Source: CAMBDS01 sp964355675
GTDB taxonomy: Bacteria; Electryoneota; AABM5-125-24; Hatepunaeales; Hatepunaeaceae
Length of the DNA: 64,000 nt
Assembly (NCBI GenBank): GCA_964355675.1
Contig: CAYHEC010000001.1
Span: forward strand, 168,333 to 232,332
Reading direction: 5' to 3'
Shown: positions 9,144 through 18,121 of the stretch, piece after piece
Layout: each line of letters opens with the position of its first letter
Position numbering within the stretch: position 1 is the first letter of the stretch
Position numbers and translations under genes: made by a program
Notes under the pieces: model-generated
Databases searched by the model: none
What the model saw: only the letters and a program-made list of their open reading frames with translations
What the model was told of the DNA's origin: nothing

Positions 9144-10007
9144 TCAAGTGACCTTGGATGTTCTAATCTCATGAATTCGCTCACTTAGTTGAAAGTAACA
9201 CTCATCACCAACCTGTTCGCCTTGAGGTCCCTGCCCCATTTCTACCCCTGGCCGATAGATGCCGTGAAAATCAGACCCTCCGGTTACGACCATGTGATGG
9301 TTTGAGGCTATTCTTCGAAGTTCATCTCTCTGCGAAATAGAATGCGCCGAATAGTCGGTTTCAATTCCATCCAAACCACTCTTCTTCCATTCTGGAAGCC
9401 TTCCGATCAGCGAGTTTAAATTCTTTCCATGTAATCCCGGATGCGCCCAAATAGTCGCGCCACCTGCTTGGTGGATCAGATCGCATGCCTCGATCAATGA
9501 AAGTCGGCGTCTTTCAAAGTAGGCAGAACTTCCTCGTCTAAGTAATTTTGAAAAGGCTTCGCTTATCGATTCGACCTGACCAGATTTGACAAGCTCGGCC
9601 GCAATATGTGGTCTTCCCATGACGCCATTTCTGGCGAACTGAAGAACCCTTTCAAATGTGATATCGTAGCCAATCTCTTGCAACCGATTAATAATCATTT
9701 TATTACGAGTATGGCGTGATTTTTTCAGGTCGATGAGTACAGATTTAAGCAGGATATCGTCATGGTGGAAACCATATCCGAGTAAGTGAAGCGATCCTCC
9801 GCCATAATCGACTGATAACTCGATGCCAGAAAGTGTAACGATCCCACTTCGTTTGCCTTCAAAACCAAATTCATCTAATCCTTCGACGGTATCATGATCG
9901 GTAAGCGCAAGCACTTCAATTTGAAGAGAAACAGCTTGTTGAACTAATTCAAGAGGCGTCAGAGATCCATCGGAAGCAGTTGAGTGGGTATGTAGATCAA
10001 TCCTCAA
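9144..10007 (-). CDS. PHP-domain phosphoesterase (RNase AM/TrpH-like)
   Basis: Polymerase-and-histidinol-phosphatase fold metal-dependent phosphoesterase of about 287 aa. Metal-ligand motifs appear in order: DLHTHSTASDGS near the N-terminus, LTDHDTVEG, a central WAHPG, and GSDFHG near the C-terminus. Relatives (YciV/TrpH) remove nucleotides from 5' ends of RNA or hydrolyse 3',5'-bisphosphonucleotides; the substrate here is inferred. The TTG at 10007 starts two codons before DLHTH and 8 bp after the kdsA stop. An ATG at 10070 would create a 55-bp overlap with kdsA and an unusual basic N-terminal extension, so I rejected it. Confidence 0.88.
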   Translation of the reverse strand: MRIDLHTHSTASDGSLTPLELVQQAVSLQIEVLALTDHDTVEGLDEFGFEGKRSGIVTLSGIELSVDYGGGSLHLLGYGFHHDDILLKSVLIDLKKSRHTRNKMIINRLQEIGYDITFERVLQFARNGVMGRPHIAAELVKSGQVESISEAFSKLLRRGSSAYFERRRLSLIEACDLIHQAGGATIWAHPGLHGKNLNSLIGRLPEWKKSGLDGIETDYSAHSISQRDELRRIASNHHMVVTGGSDFHGIYRPGVEMGQGPQGEQVGDECYFQLSERIHEIRTSKVT

Positions 10008-10015
10008 ATAATGAA

Positions 10016-10840
10016 TCAGCCAGTGATTTTTGAAATATCGATAAACTTGCGAAGCGCGGGTTCGAGACACGCGAGGGCAATCATGTTAGGACCGTCAGAG
10101 AGGGCTTTGTCGGGATCCTCGTGAGTTTCAATGAATAGTCCATCCACTCCGACTGCGGCGGCGGCCGCGGCGAGATAAGGGGCGAGCGCTCGATCACCGC
10201 CGGTCTTTCCTCCGGCACTGCTGGGCGTTTGAACAGAGTGTGTGGCGTCAAAAACTACTGGCCAACCTATTTCGCGCATCTTAACGATACCCGCAAAATC
10301 AACCACAAGTCGATGGTACCCGAATGATGACCCGCGTTCAGTAATTATTACCCTGTCACCACCGGCATTTTGGACCTTTTCGACGAGAAAGGGAATATCA
10401 TCGGGAGCCAGCCACTGCCCTTTCTTGATGTTCACGGTTTTTCCTGTTTTGCCTGCGGCCTCTAACAGGTCAGTTTGTCGGCAAAGAAAAGCAGGTATTT
10501 GAACAACATCAACAAGGTTTCCCACAGCTTCAATTTCAGCTACCGAGTGGGCGTCGGTAAGAAGAGCGACTCCGAATTCGCGTTTGACGTGTGCGAGGAT
10601 TTCCAAACCTTCATCAAGACCAGGTCCGCGAAAGCTTCTCGCTGAGGTGCGGTTTGCTTTATCGTAGGAAGATTTAAAAATGAAAGGCAAGTCAATGCGT
10701 CCAGTCAATTCAACCAGAAATTCGGCGTGCCTCAAGATCATTTCTAATCCTTCGATCACGCAAGGTCCCGCGATTAATATCGGTGGATTTCCTCCACCGA
10801 TTTTTATCCCGGGAGCGATTTCAAAAGCATAGGTGTTCAA
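10016..10840 (-). CDS. kdsA: KDO-8-phosphate synthase
   Basis: A 274-residue 2-dehydro-3-deoxyphosphooctonate aldolase that condenses arabinose-5-phosphate with PEP, the first committed step of KDO for LPS. PCVIEGLE, FKSSYDKANRTS, GPGLDEGL, FDATHSVQTP and the C-terminal GLFIETHEDP are family-specific. It lies 8 bp downstream of glmS, linking KDO and amino-sugar supply for the outer membrane in one transcript. kdsC is encoded separately at 44.5-45.1 kb. Confidence 0.97.
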   Translation of the reverse strand: MNTYAFEIAPGIKIGGGNPPILIAGPCVIEGLEMILRHAEFLVELTGRIDLPFIFKSSYDKANRTSARSFRGPGLDEGLEILAHVKREFGVALLTDAHSVAEIEAVGNLVDVVQIPAFLCRQTDLLEAAGKTGKTVNIKKGQWLAPDDIPFLVEKVQNAGGDRVIITERGSSFGYHRLVVDFAGIVKMREIGWPVVFDATHSVQTPSSAGGKTGGDRALAPYLAAAAAAVGVDGLFIETHEDPDKALSDGPNMIALACLEPALRKFIDISKITG

Positions 10841-10848
10841 ACGAATTC

Positions 10849-12675
10849 CTACTCGACTGTAACGCTTTTAGCCAGATTGCGTGGCTGATCGACGTTACAA
10901 CCACGTAACACGGCTATGTGGTAAGCGAGCAATTGCAATGGTATCACAGATAGAATCGGACTCAAGTAAGGATCGGTTGCGGGGACTTCGATCACATAAT
11001 CAGAGTATCGGCGAATTATGTCGTCGCCTTCCGTGACAACGGCGATAATGACTCCCTTTCGAGCACGAACTTCCTCGATATTCGAGATTACTTTATCGTA
11101 AGTAGCTCCATTTACAGCGATGAATAATACGGGCATGTTTTCGTCGATCAGAGCAATCGGTCCGTGCTTCATCTCTGCGGCAGGATAACCCTCAGCATGG
11201 ATATAGCTGATTTCTTTCAGTTTCAATGCCCCCTCAAGCGCTACTGGATAGTTAATTCCTCTACTGAGATAGAGAGCGTTTCGGGCGTCTTTAAATCGAA
11301 TTGCCAATTCCATAATTTCGCCAGAGCGCTTTAAAACTTGCTCCACTTTCTCCGGTAGCGCTAATAGCTCTCTCACAATCTCACGACCTCTCTCAAGCGA
11401 CAAACCTCGCTGCCTGCCTAATTTCAGAGCGAGAAGGGTCAAAGTCATTACTTGTGAGGTAAATGCTTTAGTAGAGGCCACACCAATTTCAGGCCCGGCG
11501 TGGTTATACACGCCAGCGTTAGACTCGCGGGCAATAGTGGAACCAACAACGTTACATATCCCAATGGCAAGAGCGCCTCGCTTTTTCGCTTCGCGCATGG
11601 CATGAAGCGTATCGATAGTCTCCCCAGACTGACTTATCGAAATTGTTATGGTTCCCGGATCGATTACAGGATTACGGTAGCGAAATTCCGATGCATATTC
11701 AACCTCAACTGGGATACCAGCAAGTTCTTCGATCAAATATTCACCGATAAGACCAGAATGCCAAGATGTTCCACAACCGAGAATAATTATTCGACGCGCT
11801 TTTTCAAGCTCGCTTTCGAGATTGAGAAGTCCACCAAGTTTGGAATTTCCTTCTTCTTCAATTAGTCTTCCACGCATCGCATCACGGATCGAATTAGGTT
11901 GTTCATATATCTCCTTAAGCATAAAATGAGGATATCCACCTTTTTCGATTTCCTCAAGTCCAAAAGAGATCTGTTCAACCTTTTTATCAACGATAATGCG
12001 ATCCAGAGTCGTGTTTGTAACTCGGTTTCGTGTCACTACCGCTAACTCGCCGTCATCGAGAAAAATCACATCGCGAGTATGTTCGACAACTGCCGCAAGG
12101 TCGGAAGCAATGAAATTTTCGTCGGAGCCAATACCCAAAATAAGCGGACTACCCAGCCGTGCGGCAATAAGTTTGTCCGGCTCGTCATGGCAGAGAACTG
12201 CGATGCCGTAGGTTCCTTTGACCTGAGTCAACGCCAAACGGACAGCGCGTTCAATATCCCCTTCATAGAAATCTTCTATCAAATGGGCGAGAACTTCGCT
12301 ATCGGTTTGAGTTCTAAAAACATGTCCCTTAGCGGCAAGAGCAATTTTTATCGAGTAATAATTCTCAATGATTCCGTTGTGGATCAGTACAATTCGACCG
12401 GTGCAATCAGTATGAGGGTGAGCGTTCAACTCATTAGGTTCACCATGAGTAGCCCAGCGGGTATGTCCAAGCCCAACAACTCCTACTGGTTCTTTACCAT
12501 CCAGATAACTGGCAAGTCCGGCAATTTTCCCGGCAACCTTCGAAATGTTAATACTTCCGTTATTTAGGACTGCAATTCCAGCTGAGTCATAGCCTCTGTA
12601 CTCCATTCTCTTTAGACCGCTAAGGAGAATGCCGGTAGCTTGGCGGTGGCCAATATAGCCGATTATTCCGCACAC
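10849..12675 (-). CDS. glmS: glutamine-fructose-6-phosphate aminotransferase
   Basis: A 608-residue GlmS making glucosamine-6-phosphate. The start is GTG (12675), so the nucleophile Cys2 follows directly in MCGIIGYIG, as required after Met removal. The glutaminase domain (about 1-240) contains RGYDSAGIA and TRWATHGEP. The two SIS isomerase domains follow, with GCGTSWHSGL and SQSGETIDTL. The C-terminus PRNLAKSVTVE is the canonical glutamine-channel tail. An AGGAA Shine-Dalgarno lies about nine bases upstream. No ribozyme-type leader is evident in the 200-bp upstream gap. Confidence 0.98.
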   Translation of the reverse strand: MCGIIGYIGHRQATGILLSGLKRMEYRGYDSAGIAVLNNGSINISKVAGKIAGLASYLDGKEPVGVVGLGHTRWATHGEPNELNAHPHTDCTGRIVLIHNGIIENYYSIKIALAAKGHVFRTQTDSEVLAHLIEDFYEGDIERAVRLALTQVKGTYGIAVLCHDEPDKLIAARLGSPLILGIGSDENFIASDLAAVVEHTRDVIFLDDGELAVVTRNRVTNTTLDRIIVDKKVEQISFGLEEIEKGGYPHFMLKEIYEQPNSIRDAMRGRLIEEEGNSKLGGLLNLESELEKARRIIILGCGTSWHSGLIGEYLIEELAGIPVEVEYASEFRYRNPVIDPGTITISISQSGETIDTLHAMREAKKRGALAIGICNVVGSTIARESNAGVYNHAGPEIGVASTKAFTSQVMTLTLLALKLGRQRGLSLERGREIVRELLALPEKVEQVLKRSGEIMELAIRFKDARNALYLSRGINYPVALEGALKLKEISYIHAEGYPAAEMKHGPIALIDENMPVLFIAVNGATYDKVISNIEEVRARKGVIIAVVTEGDDIIRRYSDYVIEVPATDPYLSPILSVIPLQLLAYHIAVLRGCNVDQPRNLAKSVTVE

Positions 12676-12875
12676 TTTGGAAATTCCTTTTTTTATTATC
12701 GAAAAGCTGTTCTGTTTTCTGATCTGAAAAATAGAAGGCTTTAAATATTTTGTGTAATAATCACCCAGATTCGAATTAATGAGGTTAGGTGATTGAAATA
12801 CAAACGATCGTTCTGACGCAATTTAAGTTAAACTTGAATCAGAAAAACAATAGTGACCCTTGTCAACCTTCATAC

Positions 12876-14390
12876 TTAAATATCTTTTGATAGTCCGGCA
12901 AGTAATTCTCTGTCGATCTCACCTTTGCTATCTCTTGGCAGATCATTGTAAAAACGGATCAATTCTGGGCATTTGTAGTAAGATAAATGTAGTCGAAAAT
13001 ATTGTAAAATATTTTCAGCGGTCAATTGGGAATCGATAACCGGAACGATGCATGCCTTCAATCTTAGTTCGTTATTCTCATCAATGATCACGACAACAAC
13101 TGATTCCGCAATATTGGGATGAATTGATAATAAATGTTCGATTTGACAGGTATAAAATGACTTTCCATCAAGCACCATGCGATCAGGGTCACATCCAGAA
13201 TAATAAAAAAATCCATTAATATCCATTTTACCATCCTCTTCAGTTCGGATCCATCTATCAGCAAGTTTAAGACCCGTATATCGAGGTCTGCCTACATAGC
13301 TTCGCATCACACCGCTCCCTCGAACTACAATTTCGCCTACTTCGCCAATTGAGCATTCTTTCCCCGAATCGCCAATTACTCTCATCTCAACACCCGACAA
13401 CGGATGACCGAGTGAACCAACTCTGCGGCCAGTCCGCCATTTATTAGTGGCTACGACAGGACCTGTATCAGGCAACGTGTAACATTCTAAAGTATACCCA
13501 CCGAAGCGCCTTTCGAAATCTTTCAGGAGCTCTTCATCAAGATACCCACCAGTACAGAGAGTAAGTCTTAGAGTCGGCGATATTGTGAGGTCGTTATCGC
13601 AGTTTACTAATGATCGAAGCATTGATGGAAAAACCGTCAGTATCGTTGTGCCATCGCTTCGCAACTCTTTTGAAAATGAAATAGGCTCGAAACGAGTGGA
13701 CATTGAAAGACTGCAACCCGAAGCGATAAATAGATTGAGTATTAATCCTTCACCTGCTGGATGCGTCAACGGCATTACGGCAGCGATTCTATCTTGTGGC
13801 GTAATTTCAAGTGTGTCACGAACTGCAATTGCATTTGCCGCAGTCGTGTAATGAGTAAATTCGGCGCCAACCGGTCTCCCAGACCTGCCATTACCGAATC
13901 GGATGACCGCGATATCGTCATCATCCAGTTCTGTGGGTTCAAAAAGTGGCTGACTTACTGATATCAATCGGGTTAGAGAGTTTACATTTACAGGCAACCG
14001 CTCACCAAGAACAATCAGATTTTTTATCAGTGGCAGCTTGGCTGTTACACTATAAATTACCTTCAAATCACCTGACCAGCAAATGATTGAATCGACCTCC
14101 CCTTCTTCGAGCATTGGGGTTAATTCGTATTCAGACAAGCCGTGGTTAATCGGAATGACCGTTGCGCCAGATCGGAGAATTGCGAGATAGCTTATCACAT
14201 AATGAGGCACGTTTGGAAGCATCAACGCAACTCGAGAGTCACGACAAATGCCCTTTCTCTGCAAACCGCCCGCCAAACGACGAACCGCATCCATCAGCAC
14301 ACCGTAGGTTATCTCACCTGATGGATAGCGAATTGCCAAAGCGTTGGAGTTTTCTTCAGCAGACTTTTCGAATAGGTTGATCAGGTTCAA
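12876..14390 (-). CDS. degenerate adenylate-forming (AMP-ligase fold) protein
   Basis: A 504-residue protein with the full ANL-superfamily layout, but several catalytic positions are altered. The phosphate-binding loop, normally TSGTTGxPKG, reads FGNGRSGRPVGAEF (165-178) with Val174 replacing Lys. The adenine-motif region reads LECYTLPDTGP instead of YGxTE. The usual TGD aspartate region reads WIRTEEDG. The C-terminal catalytic lysine (GK) is replaced in DSKGEID, with Glu491 at the expected site. The frame is intact with normal codon use, so it is a conserved pseudoenzyme or a repurposed binder more than a decayed gene. It is convergent with nothing and sits alone between glmS and the XRE gene. 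Confidence 0.85.
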   Translation of the reverse strand: MNLINLFEKSAEENSNALAIRYPSGEITYGVLMDAVRRLAGGLQRKGICRDSRVALMLPNVPHYVISYLAILRSGATVIPINHGLSEYELTPMLEEGEVDSIICWSGDLKVIYSVTAKLPLIKNLIVLGERLPVNVNSLTRLISVSQPLFEPTELDDDDIAVIRFGNGRSGRPVGAEFTHYTTAANAIAVRDTLEITPQDRIAAVMPLTHPAGEGLILNLFIASGCSLSMSTRFEPISFSKELRSDGTTILTVFPSMLRSLVNCDNDLTISPTLRLTLCTGGYLDEELLKDFERRFGGYTLECYTLPDTGPVVATNKWRTGRRVGSLGHPLSGVEMRVIGDSGKECSIGEVGEIVVRGSGVMRSYVGRPRYTGLKLADRWIRTEEDGKMDINGFFYYSGCDPDRMVLDGKSFYTCQIEHLLSIHPNIAESVVVVIIDENNELRLKACIVPVIDSQLTAENILQYFRLHLSYYKCPELIRFYNDLPRDSKGEIDRELLAGLSKDI

Positions 14391-14579
14391 ATGGACTTCT
14401 TAGTTAGTTTAACGCTTCTAAGAGCTAAGCAATCGTAATTGAGGATTGCTAAAAACTCCTTAGATTGGCAGAAAAGAGCTCCGAAACCAATCTGGTCAGA
14501 ATATGGTTCGTTAGCGTGATCAGGTAGGGAGTTCTGATATTTGCTTTGTTTCAACAACGTGTTCTGGATGCAATTTCAA

Positions 14580-15125
14580 TCACATCAGTTGTGCGAGTAG
14601 AGCAAGCTTCTCTTTGCCCGACATGTTCAATACGCGGTTGATTAGCTCGAGATCGAGATTCGAAAGCTGGATCACTCCGATTGAAGATGGGGCTGTCTGC
14701 GCTGATGTTGGAAGAGGAGCGCTGTTTTGCTTAGGGGTCGGAACGGGATCAGACGACGCTGGTAGTGCCTCTGGTACAGCCAGAGTCTCCGTTGAATTTT
14801 GCAGTTTTGGCGGACGGCCGCGACGCTTAGTGGGACCCAAATTGGCTCCGCTAATTATATTGGAAGCTTCAACATCCAACTTAATCTTTGCGTCTTTGCG
14901 ACGTTTACGAGGCGGACGAATAGCTTCTTCGCCAAGATTGCCAGCTTCTATGCCTTGCATTACCTCATTTAGTTTCTTCAAGGTTTTGCGTTGTGGTTTA
15001 TGCGAACCAATTTCGAATTGCCTTAAAGTTGTCAGGCTGATTTTGGCAAGCTCGGCGAATCGCTTCTGAGAAACTCCAAGCTTTTCGCGCCAGTTCTTCA
15101 GGAAATCAGAATCATGGATACCCAT
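14580..15125 (-). CDS. XRE-family HTH regulator with AT-hook-like linker
   Basis: A 181-residue protein. Residues 7-57 form a Cro/C1-type helix-turn-helix (VSQKRFAELAKISLTTLRQFE). Two basic patches follow: RPPRKRRK at about 70-77 and an AT-hook core KRRGRPPK at about 100-107, which binds the AT minor groove in other proteins. A Pro/Ser/Thr-rich linker follows, then a short C-terminal helix pair. A GGAG Shine-Dalgarno lies just before the ATG. It follows the ComM-like gene by 28 bp on the same strand, so the two are probably co-transcribed. The target is unknown. Confidence 0.82.
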   Translation of the reverse strand: MGIHDSDFLKNWREKLGVSQKRFAELAKISLTTLRQFEIGSHKPQRKTLKKLNEVMQGIEAGNLGEEAIRPPRKRRKDAKIKLDVEASNIISGANLGPTKRRGRPPKLQNSTETLAVPEALPASSDPVPTPKQNSAPLPTSAQTAPSSIGVIQLSNLDLELINRVLNMSGKEKLALLAQLM

Positions 15126-15153
15126 TATTTCTCCAAATACGGTGCGGGTAAAG

Positions 15154-16689
15154 TTAAATTAAGTTATCACGATCTAAGTTTCGGTATTGAATTGCTTCGG
15201 CGAGATGCTCGGGGCGTATATCGAGCGATCCGGCAAGATCGGCGATGGTCCGGGAAACCTTTAGAATTCGGTCATACCCTCGAGCTGAGAGACCCAATGA
15301 TTCCATTGCCTGCTTTAACAATTTCTCACCGTCGGAATTTATTTTGCAATATTTTCTAATTTCTCGCGTTGTCATATCGGAATTTACATGCATGCCCTGA
15401 ATATGCTGGAATCGTTCGATCTGAATCCGCCTTGCAATCAATACTCTTTCTCTAATCGAATGAGAGGATTCGCCTTTGAAGTCGGAAGCAAGATCCTTGT
15501 ATTCGACAGCCGGGACCTCGATGTGCAAGTCAATTCTGTCGATCAGTGGACCGGAAATATGACTTAAATATTTTTGGACAATTGTTGCCGAACATCGACA
15601 TTCGTGCGTCTGATGGCCATAGTACCCACAGGGACAAGGATTCATTGCCGCAACAAGAATGAAATTAGCCGGATAGGTCAAGGACATTTTAGAGCGGGTA
15701 ATTGTCACAGAACCATCTTCAAGCGGTTGTCGTAACACTTCGAGAACATTTTTATGGAATTCTGGCAACTCATCGAGAAAAAGGACGCCTTTATGTGCAA
15801 GCGAGACTTCACCAGGTCTCGGAACCTGTCCTCCCCCGATTAGACCAACGTCCGAAACCGTATGGTGAGGACTTCGATATGGTCTGACCGCCAACAACGG
15901 TTTATTGACGGGCAACAGTCCAGCAACGGAATAAATCTTGGTTGTTTCGAGAGCTTCATCCAGACTAAGATTAGGTAGAATTGTTGGCAAACGCTTGGCT
16001 AACATGGTCTTACCGGAACCTGGCGGACCGATCATCAGTAGGTTGTGACCCCCGGCCGCCGCAATTTCGATGGCACGTTTTGCATTTTCTTGGCCGCGAA
16101 CATCGCTAAAATCGACCTGATAAAGCGCAGAGACCGCCATCAATTCGTCGATGTTGACAGTTACGGGGGTAATCTCTTCTTCGCCGTTAAGAAACGAGAC
16201 TGCTTGACGAAGCGTTTTTATCGGCCTGACTATCGTCCCCTCTACCATTGCCGCCTCGGCGGCATTAGCAGAAGGCACTAATATTCCATCAATTTTCCTG
16301 CCTTTGAGCGATGCGGCAATCGACAAAGCGCCCCTGATCGGGCGTGCTGTTCCATCGAGAGCAAGCTCACCCAGAATAATCGTCTTGTTCAATTTATCTA
16401 TAGAAAGCTGACCGGTCGCGGCTAAAATACCGAGAGCGATTGGCAGATCAAAAGACGATCCTTCTTTCTTAATGTTTGCCGGTGCGAGATTTACAGTAAT
16501 TTTCTTAGCGGGAAACAGGAATCCGGAATTTTTAATAGCGGCACTGACTCGCTCGCGCGATTCCTTTACAGCATTATCGGGAAGCCCGACCGTAGTGTAG
16601 GCAGGTAGAGCTGTATCGAGATGAACCTCGACCTTTACTACATAGGCGTCGATTCCCTGAACAGCGGCTGAAAGTGTGCGAGCATACAA
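15154..16689 (-). CDS. comM: YifB/ComM-family AAA ATPase
   Basis: A 511-residue Mg-chelatase-like protein. The N-terminal ChlI-like domain (1-about 170) begins with the family start MYARTLSAAVQGIDA. A AAA module follows, with Walker A GPPGSGKT, the family segment PYRSPHHTVSDVGLIGG and Walker B VLFLDELPEF. A zinc-finger-like CPCGYYGHQTHECRC and the C-terminal ChlI domain (RGYDRILKVSRTIADL) are present. ComM of naturally competent bacteria is a hexameric helicase driving branch migration during DNA uptake. No other competence gene is in the window. Confidence 0.95.
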   Translation of the reverse strand: MYARTLSAAVQGIDAYVVKVEVHLDTALPAYTTVGLPDNAVKESRERVSAAIKNSGFLFPAKKITVNLAPANIKKEGSSFDLPIALGILAATGQLSIDKLNKTIILGELALDGTARPIRGALSIAASLKGRKIDGILVPSANAAEAAMVEGTIVRPIKTLRQAVSFLNGEEEITPVTVNIDELMAVSALYQVDFSDVRGQENAKRAIEIAAAGGHNLLMIGPPGSGKTMLAKRLPTILPNLSLDEALETTKIYSVAGLLPVNKPLLAVRPYRSPHHTVSDVGLIGGGQVPRPGEVSLAHKGVLFLDELPEFHKNVLEVLRQPLEDGSVTITRSKMSLTYPANFILVAAMNPCPCGYYGHQTHECRCSATIVQKYLSHISGPLIDRIDLHIEVPAVEYKDLASDFKGESSHSIRERVLIARRIQIERFQHIQGMHVNSDMTTREIRKYCKINSDGEKLLKQAMESLGLSARGYDRILKVSRTIADLAGSLDIRPEHLAEAIQYRNLDRDNLI

Positions 16690-16848
16690 AGGAGAAATTT
16701 ATTCCGATTAGATAAATTGGTGAAATTGATCAATGAATATAGCGTTTTGGTAAGAACATGTCAACTTATATTGATTAGTATTTGGACATTTTACATGAAT
16801 CCCTGTTAGGATACATTGTATTAAAGATTGATTTATGAATTTATAAGA

Positions 16849-16873
16849 AGAAAAACCAGCACTCATGCTGGTT
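16849..16873 (-). terminator. rho-independent terminator after response regulator
   Basis: On the minus strand AACCAGC-N6-GCTGGTT is followed at once by a T-rich stretch (GGTTTTTCTTC). The 7-bp stem begins 30 bp after the response-regulator stop and ends that transcript before the ComM-like gene. Confidence 0.75.
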
Positions 16874-16902
16874 CTAATATTTCGAGCAATATTTCGACTT
16901 AA

Positions 16903-17574
16903 TTAATCGAATCGATAACCAAGTTTATACACAGTAGAAATCGAATTCTCAAGCCCCTCACGTTCGAGCTTTTTTCTTAACAAAGCGATATGATTATCGA
17001 CTGTTCTAACTGTAATATCCGCATCTTCGCCCCATACTTCTTCCAATAGATGCGTTCTGGATAAAGCCTGCCCGCGATTGGAAACAAGTTCGAATAACAG
17101 ATCGAATTCCTTGGGAGTCAAATCGATTATTCTCTGATTTATCTCCAACTCACGGCGGTATGGATCAATTACAAATTTACCAAGATGAATCACCTCCGAT
17201 TTCTTCTGATAACCGGAACGCCGTAACACTGCGGAAATCCGCGATATTAATTCCATTAATGAAAAAGGCTTAGCCACAAAATCATCGCACCCGGAACGAA
17301 ATCCCTCCAACCGCACCGCTTCACCGCCTTTGGCAGAGAGTATAATAACTGGGGTATTATAAAGTTCCTTTCTAAGTCGTTGTAGGATGTGCATCCCATC
17401 CATCAGCGGCAGCATCAGATCGAGGATGATGAGGTCGGCAGTTCCGGCAAGCGCTTCCGACAGCCCCTTCCTTCCGGTCTGAGCGAGTGCGACCCGGTAT
17501 CCCTCGCGCTCGAGATTGAGCTTCAGCAGAGGACCAAGATCGGGATCGTCTTCGATGATGAGAATATTTGCCAT
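16903..17574 (-). CDS. OmpR-family response regulator
   Basis: A 223-residue regulator. The receiver domain (1-about 118) has the acidic pair Asp9/Asp10, phosphoacceptor Asp52 in LIILDLMLPLMDG and a C-terminal Lys-Pro (AKPFS). The winged-helix DNA-binding domain (about 125-223) has LTPKEFDLLFEL and a VRTVDNHIALLRKKL recognition helix. It is the last gene of a histidine kinase, membrane protein, regulator set, and a hairpin terminator follows it. The regulon is unknown. Confidence 0.94.
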   Translation of the reverse strand: MANILIIEDDPDLGPLLKLNLEREGYRVALAQTGRKGLSEALAGTADLIILDLMLPLMDGMHILQRLRKELYNTPVIILSAKGGEAVRLEGFRSGCDDFVAKPFSLMELISRISAVLRRSGYQKKSEVIHLGKFVIDPYRRELEINQRIIDLTPKEFDLLFELVSNRGQALSRTHLLEEVWGEDADITVRTVDNHIALLRKKLEREGLENSISTVYKLGYRFD

Positions 17575-17610
17575 AAAGAGGAAGAATGTAAGAAAGGGAG
17601 AAAGTGGGGC

Positions 17611-17687
17611 AGGGCGTCCCGACCTGCTTAAGTTGGTAGAACGGGCGTCCCCCTCATGATTTCGGTAGAACGGGCGTCCCGCCCGTT
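17611..17687. repeat. palindromic repeat cluster (ACGGGCG type)
   Basis: Three related units between the response regulator and the small membrane gene. GGTAGAACGGGCGTCCC appears twice as a direct repeat (17635 and 17664 onward). The second runs into AACGGGCG-N3-CGCCCGTT (17669-17687), a perfect 8-bp hairpin ending five bases from the next stop codon. A diverged third unit (AGGGCGTCCCGACCTG) lies just before. This belongs to the window's dispersed GC-rich palindromes. Confidence 0.75.
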
Positions 17688-17691
17688 TATC

Positions 17692-18036
17692 CTATTTTGG
17701 TAGATGTTTGAACATAAAAAAGAGTATCAACTTGCTCCCGGGATAAAGGGTGGCGAACAACCATCTCTTCTTTTCATCATCAAGACCAAGTTGTCTTTGC
17801 GAGTAAACATAGAGCATCAAGATACAGATGACGGCGACAGCAACCCTTAAACCGATGACTAAAGTGCGATTGTAAACAAAAAAGAGAATCCAATAGCGCC
17901 ACGACTCGATAAACGGGATCAATAGAGCCATCAGCATCATCCCGTTCCAGTCAACCGGCTCCTTCCTTGTGACCAACCACGTACTGCCATAGATGCAGGC
18001 AAGCGATATTACGAACCAAAGCGCAAGAGTTATCAT
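17692..18036 (-). CDS. small membrane protein between kinase and regulator
   Basis: Not recognised. 114 residues with about three predicted transmembrane helices (an ITLALWFVISLACIYGSTWL segment first), basic loops and a hydrophobic C-terminus ending FFMFKHLPK. The ATG at 18036 has a textbook GGAG Shine-Dalgarno seven bases upstream. The longer frame from 18330 would lie antisense-like over the kinase 3' end and was rejected. Its position between the kinase and regulator genes suggests a membrane accessory of that signalling system, by inference only. Confidence 0.78.
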   Translation of the reverse strand: MITLALWFVISLACIYGSTWLVTRKEPVDWNGMMLMALLIPFIESWRYWILFFVYNRTLVIGLRVAVAVICILMLYVYSQRQLGLDDEKKRWLFATLYPGSKLILFFMFKHLPK

Positions 18037-18121
18037 GGCAAAGCTCCGCCGTCGTGCCCCCGTGCGCGACGGCATATTCGTAGCATCACCATCACCGACG
18101 GGGCGGTGATGGCGGTATCGA

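Noticed and set aside
9144..10070. ATG at 10070 as PHP-protein start
   Set aside because: It would overlap kdsA by 55 bp and add a basic tail not seen in the family; the TTG at 10007 leaves an 8-bp gap and normal spacing to DLHTH.
14418..14452. Hairpin AGCAATC/GATTGCT as terminator of the XRE gene
   Set aside because: The T-run is on the wrong side for the minus-strand transcript, so it is not a convincing terminator.
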